A DNA stretch of 64,000 bases, from NCBI GenBank assembly GCA_009733575.1, contig ML769607.1, positions 1 to 64,000 on the forward strand. The letters are read 5' to 3'. Shown piece by piece: positions 46,250 to 58,400 of this stretch. The translations under genes were made by a program, and so were the position numbers. Below the pieces are notes generated by a model that saw nothing but the letters and a program-made list of their open reading frames with translations, made no database searches and was not told the DNA's origin. The stretch's first letter is position 1. Every line of letters starts with the position of its first letter. Source of the stretch: Gymnopus androsaceus JB14. Lineage: Eukaryota > Basidiomycota > Agaricomycetes > Agaricales > Omphalotaceae.

Positions 46250-47336
46250 ACGCTTCCAAGGCGTCAAAGTCTTTATAAAACTCCTGAACGCTGTGAAGGA
46301 ACGGAATTCCGGATAAAATTGAACCACAGGCAGGAAACTTCCGTCGTCCGTGTCACCGCTAAAAGGCAACAGGGCTTCGAGGATGGTGTTCATTCGTGGA
46401 ATTGAAATCATGTCGTCCTGAGAATTATCGATAGCACTAGGTTCTTCCTCCTCGCCTTCTGAAAACCAGCGGTCGCTCTCTGATTGCGCATCGGAGCACT
46501 GGTGTTCATTGAGAGATTCAGAATACGGTTCATCGTCATCGAACTCGGCAAGCCAGTCAATTTCGCCGTCTTCGTAATACTTGTGCTGCTTCACGTCCTG
46601 AGCGGCCAATTGCAGAGAAGGGGACGAATCAGAATCGATGTACACATCCACCTCTGACTCGGAATAGCCCAAGTTCTGTTTACGTTCCCTTCCTGATCCA
46701 TGAGAACGTATGCTAGGCTCTAGCAGTCCACTATTCTCGCCTTGCTCCACTGGACTGGCTTTCGCTTGATTAGCACGTACAAGACCTATATCCTGACGAC
46801 AATAGACATTTGTTCGCAACCAATCGTCATGATCCATTTTAACCGCGTTGACATAATCTAGATGGCTCTGAGGAAGACAAACTGTCGCATCCAAGCAGCT
46901 CAAATGATAATATCCTTCCCAAGGGAGCTGCTTGTCGGTTTTGACGGGAGGACAATTGAGAGGATGAGATTTTTCCGGAAAAACGGGGAAGCACATGTGA
47001 GGTTCGACGCAAAGTTCGGGAATTGGGTCAGGAATGCCTTGTTGAAGCAACCGGAGGCCTGTACGATGGTATGAACGTTCGGGAAGAGGGAGATCCAGCA
47101 ACTGGTACGAAGAAGGTACGTAAATCAGAAGAAAGAAAAAAAATGCTGTTCAAGTCACGTACATCCTGAATGAGTGCCACATATTTCTTAACCGAAAAGG
47201 TTTGCATAACTTCTTCTGTCTCGTCGTTGATATCGAGGGAAAAAGAGATATAACTCCCCACCTGTGGCACAAAACGGTAGCAGGGACCAGAATTTCTGGA
47301 AGCTTCGGTAAGGGAAATCGGTTTGGTTGTAGACAT
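46250..47336 (-). pseudogene. N-terminal part of host gene split by the 22-kb element
   Basis: Exon 1 is 47336-47163 (MSTTKPISLTEASRN...), joined in phase 0 over a 61-bp GTACGT...ACCAG intron to exon 2, 47101-46250. The frame includes KQLPWEGYYHLSCLD and a Ser/Asp/Glu-rich middle, and ends TPWKR at the target duplication; beyond it the frame stops inside the transposon end. Together with 23583-23921 it would make a protein of about 450 aa. The WE-YYH motif resembles a basidiomycete hypothetical family; function unknown. It starts 560 bp from, and divergent to, the intact gene at 47897. Confidence 0.75.
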
Positions 47337-47896
47337 TAGGATGAGCGTAAAATAACAGGAAATAAATCTGGGGCTTGACTTGCAACGGAGGCGTATGTGG
47401 ACATTTTAAAAACAGCCTCGAAAAAGTACAAAAGACAAGAGAACAAAAAATTCGTCCACGTGCGGTGCTGATCGCAGATTCTCAGCTTTGACCACCCAAA
47501 CGAACTCGTGAACTGCATCCTCAACAACCTCTACTTTGATAAAGCTACTCTTCTTGAATGCTTGCTAGCTGGCCGAGCTTGGGCTCGCTCTTCGCAGCGT
47601 GGCATCTTCCACCGAATAATTCGGACGCCTGGTTTCGCTCCGCGATGTTGTTTTCTGTCTCAAATGCTTCCAGGCTCCGTATTTATTATTATTTGCAATG
47701 CATACAAGATCGTCTGGAAGCATCTCTCTCTGAGGTCAAAACACACAACAAAAAGAAGACCCGATAGATAAATCCAAGTTCGATTACTAGCTAGTTGCAC
47801 TCTTCCCAAGTTTCTCGCTGCAGAAAACATCTATCCTTACCCCAAGCTGGTCTCAAAATACGCCTTCCATCCCTCACGAACCATTAATATCCACAG
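47337..47896. promoter_or_regulatory. Shared upstream region of two divergent genes
   Basis: 560 bp between the starts at 47336 (minus) and 47897 (plus). It contains short pyrimidine runs; no clear TATA box. Likely holds both promoters, by position only. Confidence 0.4.
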
Positions 47897-48742
47897 ATGG
47901 CTGGAGCTCACGTTTGCGCAATCCGCGACTCTATCTTCCGACCCATGTTTCGATGTTTCTCCCACTGCATACTAGACGATTTGGACGCCGAGGCCTCGTT
48001 GAACAAGCGCACGGCAGAGATCGAGAGGGCCATCCAAAATGGACGAGCCAAACTACGACCTTGCCTCGTCATTCCCAATAGTTTGGAAAGCGCTCGAGAA
48101 ACTAACTCGGGTCAACGCAGAATCTGCCTTATGGCCACCTTTAATGATGCAGCTATTGCGGAACTCCCACGTATGGTTAGACACTTTGTTGTCCCAGTGG
48201 TAACGGATTCTGTTGGCTGGGATATCAAGACTTTTCACCCCGATAGTCGTATACACACTATTCCCCGATGGAAGCATGGAAAGGACAACGTGAAAAGCCA
48301 ATGGGTGATTTGTTTCTCGTACGAAGTAAAGGAAACTGCCCTATTGGAATGGAGAGGGGGGTATCGTCTGAATGCAGAGCAGGAGACGCGCCTGTTTAAT
48401 CTTTGCACTTTGAAGCGAGACCGGTGGATCGCAAGAGCAGAGAGTAAAACCTTTCGCTCCACAATGTTGAAGAGCATTATGGTTTGTGATTTTTTCTTGA
48501 CTTTGCACGATTGCGCTGAGATAGTCGGAACAGGATTACGCAGCAAGTTCTCGCTGTGAAGACAGAAATATGGTGAGTACAACCACATTCATGCTCCGTA
48601 TAAGAATGTTTCTAAAAGACTGCCGTTACAGTTCCCGTCAAAGATGACTATTATCGAGGCCGGGCGATCAAGCGCGAGCGCAAGCAACGTCCAGAACGCA
48701 CCGACGTTCGAGACTCCAGCAATCACATACCTCACCTACTAA
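47897..48742 (+). CDS. Hypothetical protein, 247 aa, intact
   Basis: Exons 47897-48481, 48525-48572 and 48632-48742. Both introns are phase 0 GT-AG (GTTTGT...ATAG and GTGAGT...ACAG), and the joined 744-nt frame ends at TAA 48740-48742. Features: a helix with ILDDLDAEASLNKRTAEIER, then RPCLVIP, RRICLMATFND, LPRMVRHFVVPVV and a basic C-terminal half, ending with a Ser/Thr-rich tail. It resembles an Agaricomycete-specific family of unknown function often seen as tandem or repeated genes. Cytosolic or nuclear is likely, as no signal peptide or TM helix is visible. Confidence 0.75.
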
Positions 48743-49048
48743 GGAAAATTTTTCGCCACTCGTAATGACATCTTTGAACTTGAAGAAGGCTAGACGAACT
48801 TCAAAATATTCGGAGTTAACGCAAGGATTGCAGAATATTTCCATTCGGTCGTAGATTACTATACCAACCAAGCTCTGCTCAGCGTTTTGGCTACTCCCAT
48901 TCTAGGCCGTAGACATGTAATTGAAGGTCTGCCGTGCAGATTGCCTACCTTACTTTCTCTACTAATCAATATGTACTTATAATTTACTTGCGTAAAATGT
49001 TTAGCGCGTTTCATTAGCGCTCACGGGCTTCTTAACATCCTGACCATC
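48743..49048. other. Intergenic
   Basis: Nothing recognised. Confidence 0.4.
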
Positions 49049-49697
49049 ATGTTCTCCGCTCCTGAAGAGCTCTTTCAAGCTGTAGTGGAATGTATCGCAT
49101 ACGATACTGTCTTCCAGATACCCCTACTTCGTTGGAAATATTCGAGAACTGAACTTCTCTCGCTATCTAGAGCAAACCAGCAATTCCGGCGAATATGCAT
49201 GCCATTGGTTCGGACACATCAGTGTCCGAGCTGATGAAGACCTGGAGAGACTCATAGAGCATTGTGCTGCCAATGAAGCTTTGGCAAGTTGTGTTAGGTA
49301 TGCTGGATTCTCACAGATCGGTCACAGATTATCATTGACCAGAGGATGAACGCAGGACACTTAATGTTTCGAGTTCATATTCCTCAGGTCCAGAATGGTC
49401 TCTACCAAAAGACCTAATGTCCAATCTTCTTCCCATTTTGCGAAATCTCTCCCAAATCAATCTCCGCAATGTTCGTCTTGAAGGGTCATTCCTCGCTGTC
49501 CTGAACAGCCACTCTGTCCCGACCCTCTTCCTAGACTCAAAATTAGGATTGAGAGCGCTCTCAGCCGAGCTCCGCACCTCAGTTATACTCGATGAATTAG
49601 GCCCTTCGGACCTAGCGGAAATCGACCTTCTGCAGACAACAGTATATGATATGAGCGCGATAAATGATGTCGAAAAGCACATTACCAGTATGGCATG
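49049..49697 (+). pseudogene. F-box/LRR-like protein fragment
   Basis: MFSAPEELFQAVVECI with LLSLSRANQQFRRICMPLV has the shape of an F-box (binding Skp1 in ubiquitin ligases). A later frame has leucine-rich LLPILRNLSQINLRNVRLEG. Stops lie between them at 49232 and 49255-49260, and the 3' end runs into the dispersed repeat at 49720. Family likely but not certain. Confidence 0.45.
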
Positions 49698-49719
49698 AGG
49701 GTGAGACATTTATGTACTA

Positions 49720-49945
49720 TGGCAACAAGTGGAGCATCACTGGATTGTCCTTATATATCTCACAGTGGCTGGAGCTGAGGAGGACTCAGCGCCTCGCGCA
49801 TGCTTATTTCCCTCAGATCTCTACATTGTGTTTTCAATTTAGCCATAATGTATGCAGCGTCTCATCTGTATGTTGTTTTCTTTGCTTAATGTCTCTTCAT
49901 GCTGACCCAAAGGCTTCTTTGTAGGATGAATTCATTGTCTCACTT
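49720..49945 (+). repeat. Dispersed repeat, copy A
   Basis: Matches 52545-52765 at roughly 90% (CATCACTGGATTGTCCTTAT ... GTAGGATGAATTCATTG). It directly abuts the aldo-keto reductase fragment at 49950. Confidence 0.85.
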
Positions 49946-49949
49946 TGTG

Positions 49950-50210
49950 GTGAAGCGGGAGCGGAGATCACCCGCTGTTCAACGCACAACATCAATGGAT
50001 GATCATGAGCGAATAGACAAACTGAAAACATACCAGGAAGGTCATTCGAAGACTTGAATGCACCTGTAAAATAGCCTCTTCCAAAGGCGAGTACGCGAGG
50101 ACAGAAATATTGAATTCTTGCGCCGTAGAAATCAACGCCTGCTGATTACCGTCGTAGGACCAAAAGCTGACTTCAATTTCGGCTACGGTGCCGGGGTAGC
50201 GATATATTAT
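49950..50210 (-). pseudogene. Aldo-keto reductase fragment (duplicate of 53540-53790)
   Basis: Nearly identical to the exon 5/intron/exon 6 region of the intact gene at 53185-54531, including the intron. It has a 1-2-nt loss in the run encoding SPLGRGYF and is cut at both sides. It is a segmental duplication at the DNA level. Confidence 0.85.
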
Positions 50211-50714
50211 TGACTTGGACTTCCTTCCTGCCGATGACTTGTTGGGATTGGCAATGTAGCATCATATCGGTATGAATCTACTTAAAAGCTCGCAGCTCCA
50301 TGAGTGTGGTACAGTTCCTCCTCCGAACCATTATTCATCAAGTCTGCTGGTCGAAAAAGTCGCTGTTTCATCTCTCCCCCGTGCTAGTAGTACCATCATT
50401 CACATTCAAATTAATTAATATCCTCTGGATTACCGGCATTCAGCCGAACCGTGTGGTGATGATACTTCCATCCTTCCATCCTTCCATCCTTAGCCGTGTC
50501 CATTTGATATAAAGCAGGGGCACAGCGTGCCAACAAGAATCGCAGTCCTTATTCTTTCTTTGCTGGTCAAAAGTCACCCCGAATAGTGGGCTACGCTGTT
50601 CTTCGCTTCGTCGCCGTTACTGTATACGCGCATTTTTGCAGGTCAAAAGTCGCCGTATTCAAGGTTCAAGTTCTCTCTTCACTCACGCCATCACTCTCGC
50701 ATCTGTTCCAAGCT
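50211..50714. other. Upstream region of the secreted-protein gene
   Basis: Includes a CATCCTTC triplication near 50470 and a repeated CAAAAGTC(G/A)CC motif near 50568 and 50645. Possible promoter; no gene. Confidence 0.4.
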
Positions 50715-51459
50715 ATGCATTTCTACTTTTTGGCCTATCTGGCTCTCAGTCTCGTCTCCATTACATGTGCGGTACCAGCACCACCTGTCCAGGTATGTGA
50801 TCTATGCATTGGCCATTTTTTTACTTACCGCACTATCTTCCTCTTCCCCAGCCCAGGGCAACCCCATCAAAGTTCGTCTTTAGATGGGATGAACAACTCG
50901 GTGAACCTTGGGTGCGAGGTGATCATAAAGATTGGGATCCGACGCCACTGGCACTACTTTTGATGAGATGGGTGGTGAACCAAGAGCAGGTATGGAAAAA
51001 AATTGGCTTCACAACTCCTTTGCGGAGAGGCACTGTGTATCAGATTGAAGGGGACAAGCCGTTTCCCTACATCGAGGTTCTACCCAACCAGAAGTTTCGC
51101 TTCTCCTTCCAAGGTGGCGGTGGGTCGAGCCACTGTAGAAAGTTGCAATGGTGTGAGGGGTCGGTGGGGATAGAGTTTCCCAAGGATTACAGTGCAACAT
51201 CCCCGGCATTTTATGTTGCTGAAGCACTCGGAGTTTCATTAAGAGTTGCCGTCCCCTTTGATGGTATGCCAACTTTTAATTTTAATTCGTGTCTTATTAT
51301 TTAACGATCTCTGTGTCTTCAACAGCTCAAGGCCTAGAAAAACTGGAATGGCAGAGATTGCATGAACAGATTGCATACCAACATGAACTTTACAATAGGC
51401 TGGTTGCAATAGAGCAGGGGAAGGAACCACCGAAAGTGAATCCTAATATCCTTCATTGA
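50715..51459 (+). CDS. Secreted protein of unknown function, 207 aa
   Basis: Exons 50715-50792, 50852-51262 plus one base (to 51263), and 51326-51459 join in frame (624 nt). The N-terminus MHFYFLAYLALSLVSITCAVP is a clear signal peptide with a likely cleavage after TCA-VP. The mature part is aromatic-rich and probably a small beta-sheet domain (FVFRWDEQLGE, GSSHCRKLQWCEGS with two cysteines), followed by a C-terminal helix (LEKLEWQRLHEQIAYQHELYNRLV). No family recognised. It may be a secreted effector-like or wall protein, judged only from the signal peptide and size. Confidence 0.72.
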
Positions 51460-51907
51460 GGACGAAGGCGGATGTAACTTGGACGTTAGGTACTATAAAT
51501 ATATAGTACATCTTTATGTTGGTGTATTACTTGGAATCTCATGATTCCTTCGAGCGGTATTCATTTATCTTCCAGACTTCCTTGATTATGCGGAAAAGTT
51601 TCGCCATCTGGGGGCCGGAGTGCCTCATATTAATGATATACGGTTTCGCCCCCGGTCGGGAATCAGCGCTCAATACCAAGATTCAAACGTTATTGAACGC
51701 CATCGTATGAGTGAGTGCTACTCAGAGGAACTTCCCCCCGCCGAAGCTATATAATTCAGGTTCAATGTGGTAGATCCAGAACGCTACGTTTCTATGATTA
51801 ATGGCCTAGTATTATCTCATTCATATCCTGAATCATATTTATCTCTGGCGAGTTTCAGAGCTTGAAGGACAAAGAAAGGAGGAAGCACAGAAGAAGAAAG
51901 CTTGCAG
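51460..51907. other. Intergenic
   Basis: 3' flank of the secreted-protein gene; only short frames. Confidence 0.4.
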
Positions 51908-52218
51908 TGTTGGAATTTACAGAAAATCTATTTTAGCCCACATTACAACATACTTATGAATTTATGATATCACAGGAGATATTTGCGCATACACCCACAG
52001 TATCCATGCATATACTCACAGTAGCCACTTTACTGTATGCATAGTAGCCACTGATATTCACATAGTACCCACTTTCCCGATATGTTTACTATGACATAGT
52101 CATTCTTAAAGGTATAAATACAGTATGTAGTTACTCATGTACCTTACCCGTTTGCCTCAGGGCCCAGTCGAGGTCAAACGGCTACACAATCATTAAACTC
52201 CATTTTTTATTTCTAACA
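51908..52218. mobile_element. Solo LTR, 311 bp, TSD TGCAG
   Basis: Starts TGTTGGAATT and ends TTCTAACA, flanked by TGCAG on both sides (51903-51907 and 52219-52223). A TATAAATA box lies near 52113. The TGTTG start resembles Ty1/Copia LTRs. Confidence 0.9.
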
Positions 52219-52319
52219 TGCAGTCCGGATGGAACTGCATTAATGAATCATTTTTGCCTTCAGGAGTGTACTATACTCCCTACCATTATTTTTATTGATT
52301 GTAGTCAAATCAGGTGAAT

Positions 52320-52765
52320 CGTTTTGACAAGACAGTACTTACAATAATTTACTATATGAGTCCCAGACTGCCTGTTCCTTGCAAATTAAATCGCTTCGCA
52401 TCATCAGCACGCTTGGAGCCGGTATCCCTACTGTTCTCCTCCCAAGAGATAATAATTCATATACTCACACTTTACAGTTTGGAATTGCTCGGGTGGACCC
52501 AGCAGCAGCTTCAGCCTCTCCGGGGTCAGATCCAGGGCCTTTTGGCAGCAAGTGGTGCATCACTGGATTGTCCTTATATATCTCACAGTGGCTGGGGCTG
52601 GGGAGGACTTTGCGCCTTGCGCACTCTTATTTCCTTCAGATCTCTACATTGGGTTTTCAATTTAGCCATAATGTATGCAGCGTCTCATCTGTATGTTGTT
52701 CTCTTTGCTCAATGTCTCTCCGTACTAACCCAAAGGCTTATTTGTAGGATGAATTCATTGCCTCA
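52320..52765 (+). repeat. Dispersed repeat, copy B (composite)
   Basis: The left part (52355-52480, TGCCTGTTCCTTGCAAATTA...) matches the inverted segment at 54920-55045. The right part (52545-52765) matches copy A at 49720-49945. The repeat bounds the aldo-keto reductase region on both sides. Confidence 0.75.
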
Positions 52766-53184
52766 CTTTGTCATTTTTCTTCACTTCAGATAGTAGGCTT
52801 GGCTGGCCGATTCGACCCTCTGGATCTTGGAAACGAGGTATATTCAGAAATGAAGGCTTCTATCATTTGGTATACATCCCACGTTGCACAAACAGATACC
52901 CACCATTGAAACCCTTCTTCGTTGAACTGTATAATGGAAATGAATACTTCAATGGACGGCTCGAAGTGCAGAAGTTGGGTACTAAGGGAAGACACGCCGT
53001 AATATCCGAGTCTTATTAGGTATGTAGACAGGAAGGTTGGATTTATTTAGAGATCCAATGCTTCCTCATCGTTGCATTATTTTTGAGCCCTATCAGGCAA
53101 ATAAAACTATGTCGTCCAAGAAAAAGTCATCGTTATTATTTTTGAATCAATTGTACACTCTGAAAACTATTCACAGCACTGTTT
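52766..53184. other. Intergenic with a short unassigned frame
   Basis: A frame near 52790-53019 (WPIRPSGSWKRGIFRNEGF) has some protein character but no recognised family. Confidence 0.3.
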
Positions 53185-54531
53185 TCAACCCCAAAGGTGA
53201 ACATCTACATCTGCACCAAAGTATCTATCACCAGCAACAGGATTTGCAGCGAGGATATCATTAATAGCCTTCGATTCCTCCGGAGTAAGCACAATGTCCC
53301 CACCCTGCAGATTCTCTAAGGTACGAGAGGCTTTCCTGCAAACAAACGCAAGGTGAACACAGTGGAAGCAGTTTGAAAGAAGTGCACCTACGAAGATCCT
53401 GGAAGAGGTATCATATGTGGCCCAAGCGAAGATACCCAAGCAATGCACAGTTGTGAGGGAGTAACACCTTTCTTCTCGGCAATGGCTGAAACGCCCTCAA
53501 CGATAGCATAGTTTGCCTTGAAGTTCTCTTCCTTGAAACGGGTGAAGCGAGAGCGGGGATCACCCGCTGTTCAACGCACAACATTAATGGATAATCATGA
53601 GCGAATAGACAAACTGAAAACATACCAGGAAGGTCGTTCGGAGACTTGAATGCACCTGTAAAATAGCCTCTTCCCAAGGGCGAGTACGCGAGGACAGAAA
53701 CATTGAGTTCTCGCGCCGTGGAAATCAACGCCTGCTGATTATCGTCGTAGGACCAAAAGCTGACTTCAATTTCGGCTGCAGTGACGGGGTATACCTGCGG
53801 AAGAGTGTGAATTAAAAGCTGTAGCTATGGTTAATACAAAACTCACAGCATGGGCTTTGCGCAAGGTGTTGGCATTGCACTCCGACAGACCGATGTGAGA
53901 GAATTTACCTTCCTTGAGGAGGGTAACGAGATTGTTCATTATGGTCTCGATGGGCGTTTTACGATCGATTCGAGCAGGTTCAAAGAGATCAAGCTTCTTG
54001 TTGGGTCCAAGGGCGCGCTGGATGTTGTCGACACTTGCCCTAAGGCATTCTATGCTATGAATGAGTTAGGAGTGATTGTGAAATGCAAGAACAATTCTTC
54101 GTACGAGCCATCCGGAGCCATGTTACGGATTCCTCCTTTGACTGACAAGAACGTCTTGTCCGCATACTCTGGGTACTTTGCATAAAATCTAGACAGTAAT
54201 TCCAGGTTGCCGGTGCCATGATCCATTGCGTAGAACTCGCCTAGTTGAAATGGTACTGATCAGGGATGATATGAAGGCTATAGAGTGTGACGCACCACTG
54301 TTCAGAAAAGCCTTCGTGCCGGATGGTAGGGCGTCAACACCAGCCTTTATAGACGCGAAACATTGCTCTTCATCTGGAGGATTTGGCGTCCAGGTCATCG
54401 CCATCAAACCGTGCTGCAAGATATAATTAGAGAGGCATAACTTTGAGATCCGCGAAAAATGTGCTCACCGCAACTGGCGCAACAGTGATATCAGAGGCAG
54501 TCCCACCGAGTTTGACTGTTCGAGAAACCAT
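53185..54531 (-). CDS. Aldo-keto reductase, pyridoxal-reductase-like, 343 aa, intact
   Basis: Seven exons on the minus strand: 54531-54469, 54413-54296, 54240-54093, 54054-53847, 53794-53626, 53566-53392 and 53335-53185. Total 1032 nt, with all six GT-AG introns phase-consistent. The product has the (beta/alpha)8 AKR pattern: KLGGTASDITVAP, HGLMAMTWTP, the catalytic Tyr in FLNSGEFY, FLSVKGG with the active-site Lys, HIGLSECNA, VSVLAYSPLGRGYFTG, and the NADP-binding PLPGSS..RTLEN near the C-terminus. The family reduces aldehydes/ketones with NADPH; the closest type is yeast-like pyridoxal reductase, but substrate specificity cannot be read. A truncated duplicate lies at 49950-50210. Confidence 0.88.
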
Positions 54532-54689
54532 TATGCTGACTTGTTTGTAGATGATGGTTTCGATTTGAGTTGGAGGAAGTTGAATCGATCTCAGTTATAT
54601 AGTGGTTTTCGGCTCCCATGACGCGTATAGTGGAAAATTCCGTCAGCCGAGAGACGCAACGTTGTGACCCATAATTCAGGAATTCGAGT

Positions 54690-55050
54690 AACTAGATTCT
54701 TCCTTGCAAGTCACTGGCAAGACAGATTCGTAATATCTCATAGAATTGGTCGGGCGATCCCCGGTGTGCTGACGCGTTCGGCAAGGTAAGTATGAGGGCG
54801 TAATCTTGCTGAGCGCAATGAGAATTGAGACGGCGGAAGCTCAACGGAGGAGAAAGGAGGCCAGGAACAAGCGCCAAATAAGCGCTTGATTTTCTGCAAG
54901 CGTAATTTTCCAGTCCAAACTGAAAAGTATATGAATTAATTATTATCTCTTGGGAGGAGAACAGTAGGAATACCGGCTCTGAGCGTGCTGATGTTGCGAA
55001 GCGACTTAATCTGCAAGGAACAGACAATCTGGGATTTGAGTATACAGGAA
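54690..55050 (-). repeat. Dispersed repeat, inverted copy C
   Basis: 54920-55045 is the reverse complement of 52355-52480 at roughly 90%. The remaining part differs, so the copies share only this module. Confidence 0.75.
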
Positions 55051-55417
55051 ATTGTAACATTAGGAAAACCTACATATGCAAAAGTTGCTAGAAATAGTCA
55101 AAAAATGCGAAACATTTGCAAAATTCACCTGTAAAGCCCCAAGTACAGTATGTATACAAGGTGTTACCCCGTTGGTACACCGCTATGTAGATAAGGGGTT
55201 TAGACTAGTCCGCCCTATAGTGAATATATACCGTTAGCCAGAGAGACTTTGGGCGTGATTTTAGTACTCTTAGGAACTGGTGACCTCAGCGACATTGCGT
55301 AAGCATCAGAGGGCGGTGTCAGGCGACGTTTGGCCGACGTTCAGGAGGCGCATATCTGACAACTACATATCTTAGCACTGTACAAAGCAAATACAAGGAA
55401 ATCTAGACTATAAGAAG
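55051..55417. other. Intergenic
   Basis: AT-rich 3' flank of the KDZ gene; nothing recognised. Confidence 0.4.
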
Positions 55418-58400
55418 CTAATTGTCATCGAAAGTGGCGTCCAACACTGCCGCAACACGGCTCTCGGACTCGTGCACATTGTCCTCATCATCATCTTCTT
55501 CCTCCCAGTCCTTCGCTTGTTCTACCGTAGCTTTGCTGGCATTGTTGTTGCTTGTTTGATGAGCAACATGAGTGCCAGCGGACCAGTAGTGTCGATTCGC
55601 ATGGTCAAAGCCTCTCAGCTTGGTGATGGCAAACAGCTGTGATCGATGGAGGGAGTCAAAGCGAGACCGCTCTCTCCAGTGGAGACGCAGCTGCAAGGCG
55701 AGAGCGGGATTGTCAGGCTCAAGCTCTGTGGCTGTTCTGCGTATCGTAAGCTCCTCATCATCCATGTAGGTCAGAAGTCTCTTCACCTCTACATGGATGC
55801 GGGCAAGCTCCTCCTCTGCTCGTATGAACTTGAAGAACTGCGTCATGAGCAGGCGATTTTGAGGAGTTGCCCATTGCTTCTCGCGAATGTCTTCACGAGT
55901 GTCACGGAGGATGTCGAACTCGGAGAGGTAGGAGAAGTCAACCACCTCATCCCAAGAGATCTTCCGGCAAGGAGGTTTGAGTGCAGCTGCCGCTTCATTG
56001 TAAGTATTGATTGCGTTTTGAACTGACTTAGAGCAATTTTTGAGCGATTGTCTGATGTGCTTGCGCATCTTATAACCTGAGAAATACAAAGTCAGAGCGG
56101 AACAACATAGATGCATTACAACCTACCAGTGCCGGAGACATTCAGCCTCACCATCTCAAACATCCGAGCCACTAATAGACTCTCCAGCTTGTCCAGTGCC
56201 TTCCGATAGGCAGCCTCTCTGACCACTTTCTTTGCAGCCTCCCATTCATCACTGCCCTCGACCCATCTAACCTCAATCGCGAGCGATCTCTCCAGAGCCT
56301 GGACATCGGATATCAGCTTCCACTCGTTCTCCTCCTCGTGCCGACATTTCGTCTCATAAATATTCGTTGCCTTCCCGGAGACATACGCAACGTAGTTGGA
56401 GCGAAGCTTCAACAAACGTGACTGGCAGTTCTTCAATGCCTCGAGCTTCAGATAGTATTCCGACTCCACAGCCTCTTGAGGTGGGACGCTAAAGAGATTC
56501 CGCAGGTACTCCCCCTCCTCCACCAACCACTTGTAGAATACCTGAGGCGACGCGATCCCCGCAACCTTCATGCTCGCACTCAACGCATTGCGAGCAGAGG
56601 TGATGCTGAGAGCCTGTTTGTAGTTCCCAGAGAGAAACCGGCTGATGTTTGCATATGTTTCGACATCCTTGTAGTAGAGGAATTCAGAAATCGCCTGACG
56701 GTGATGAAAGGCAGATTGATGGCGGGTAATGGGGGCAAGGGAGTTTGACACGCTGTAGAAACGCTCATCGCCCTCGCCATCCTCAAGACCACAGCCGACA
56801 ATGTAGAGCATGAGAAAAAGAAGCTGGCAGAGACGTTCATGGGCATACCCGTGCATAGTACCAACAACTGGGAGAAGATTCGACCACTGGGCAAGACCTT
56901 TGAGCGGGCTGCGAGCAATGGTCTTCAATAACTTGCAGAAGATATCATACGCTATGGCTAGACAACCTTTTGGTCTTCCTTCACCAGTGCATTCACGCTC
57001 TTCCTTTTCAGTGGCCATGAAGAGGTGCAGTAAGGCCAGAGGGTATCGGGCACTGTGAATATCAATGTCAGGCAGAGTAAAGGCTAAAGACTTGGGGCAT
57101 TTACAGCTCGCCGCTTTGCACCATATCACAGACGCACAGGATCATCATATGCCTGCAGAGCATAACGAACCAGCCGTTCTCTCGAAACTTTGCAGCTGAT
57201 TTCACTGTGTTCGACTCCTTCATATTGTGCCATCTTTCTTCGCACCGCCCCTCAGCCCAAACATGCTTAAGCAGTCCATCAGCGGCAGGAGCCGGCTCGT
57301 CTATATTCTCCCAGTTGCTCTCATCCCAGACCTTTGTCTCCTCCAAAGACATAAAGTAATCTTGGCCAGCAACGCGACGGTCGATTCTCTCCCTGCTGGC
57401 AGGCGGCAGCTCTACACCCGCTTCTTCCTTATCAACCAAGCAATCTTCCTTTCGCTCGACCCTCTTCAAAGAATTGTTCCCGTCCATTGTCGCTATCATC
57501 CGCACATCAAGATCGTCGTCCTCTTTCAGACGATACTGACAAGCTGGGCATGCGTTGAGCATACGCCAACTTCTTCCTTCTTGACCCAGCGTAGCTCTCA
57601 CGCGTCTTCGAACACCATTCAGCAGAGACACATAGATGTCAAAAGCGGCGTAGATTTGAGAGGATAGGTAGGGACGGAATGCTACGCCTTCCAAATCACA
57701 TAGAGCTTTTGCGAAAGGTTGAACGCCTAGCCTTGGGCAGCGTACAAACAGCCTGTGGTAAAGGCTGATGGTCCGGATAGTGATCCCATAGGAATGTCGG
57801 AGCGGCGCTGTAGGAAGAATGCCTGAGAAAATCAAACTGGCGCTGTCAAAGCCGTCGTCTGTTCGGGGACTTCTCTGTATTCGGTGCCTAAGTAAAATGG
57901 TTAGATCTGCCACAGCGTGAGGTGTTCGTTGAGGTTCATACCAAAGATGTCAACCACATCAACCCACATTGAAGCCTTATCGCATGGAGGTAAGGCCTCT
58001 CCAGTAGTTTGACGTAAGGACCAGTCCATGTACGCGTCAACCATGCCCTCCGTTTGGCTGGCCCAGTATTTGTTGCTGGAATCAGTGCGCTCTCGCCTAG
58101 TACGGAAGTCCCGGTATTCAACCCGGACCTTCCAAGCGGTCTTCTCAACCTCGGTTTCCTCCGCCTCATCATCCTCGCAATCAGAGTCATCATCCACCCA
58201 GCCGCTGTCAAAAACATTGTTGAAGCCGGACGTAGGCTCATAGTGAGGCATAGGATTGTCAAAGTCTGGTGTAAAGTCCGGTGAGTGATGATCTTGAGCA
58301 AGGAGAAGTTCTGGAAGCTCATGTTCCAAGATTTGGATCTGGGCAGCAGCTCCCTTCTCCTTCATCTTTAGAACTTGAGAATGGCGAAGAGCTGTCGTTG

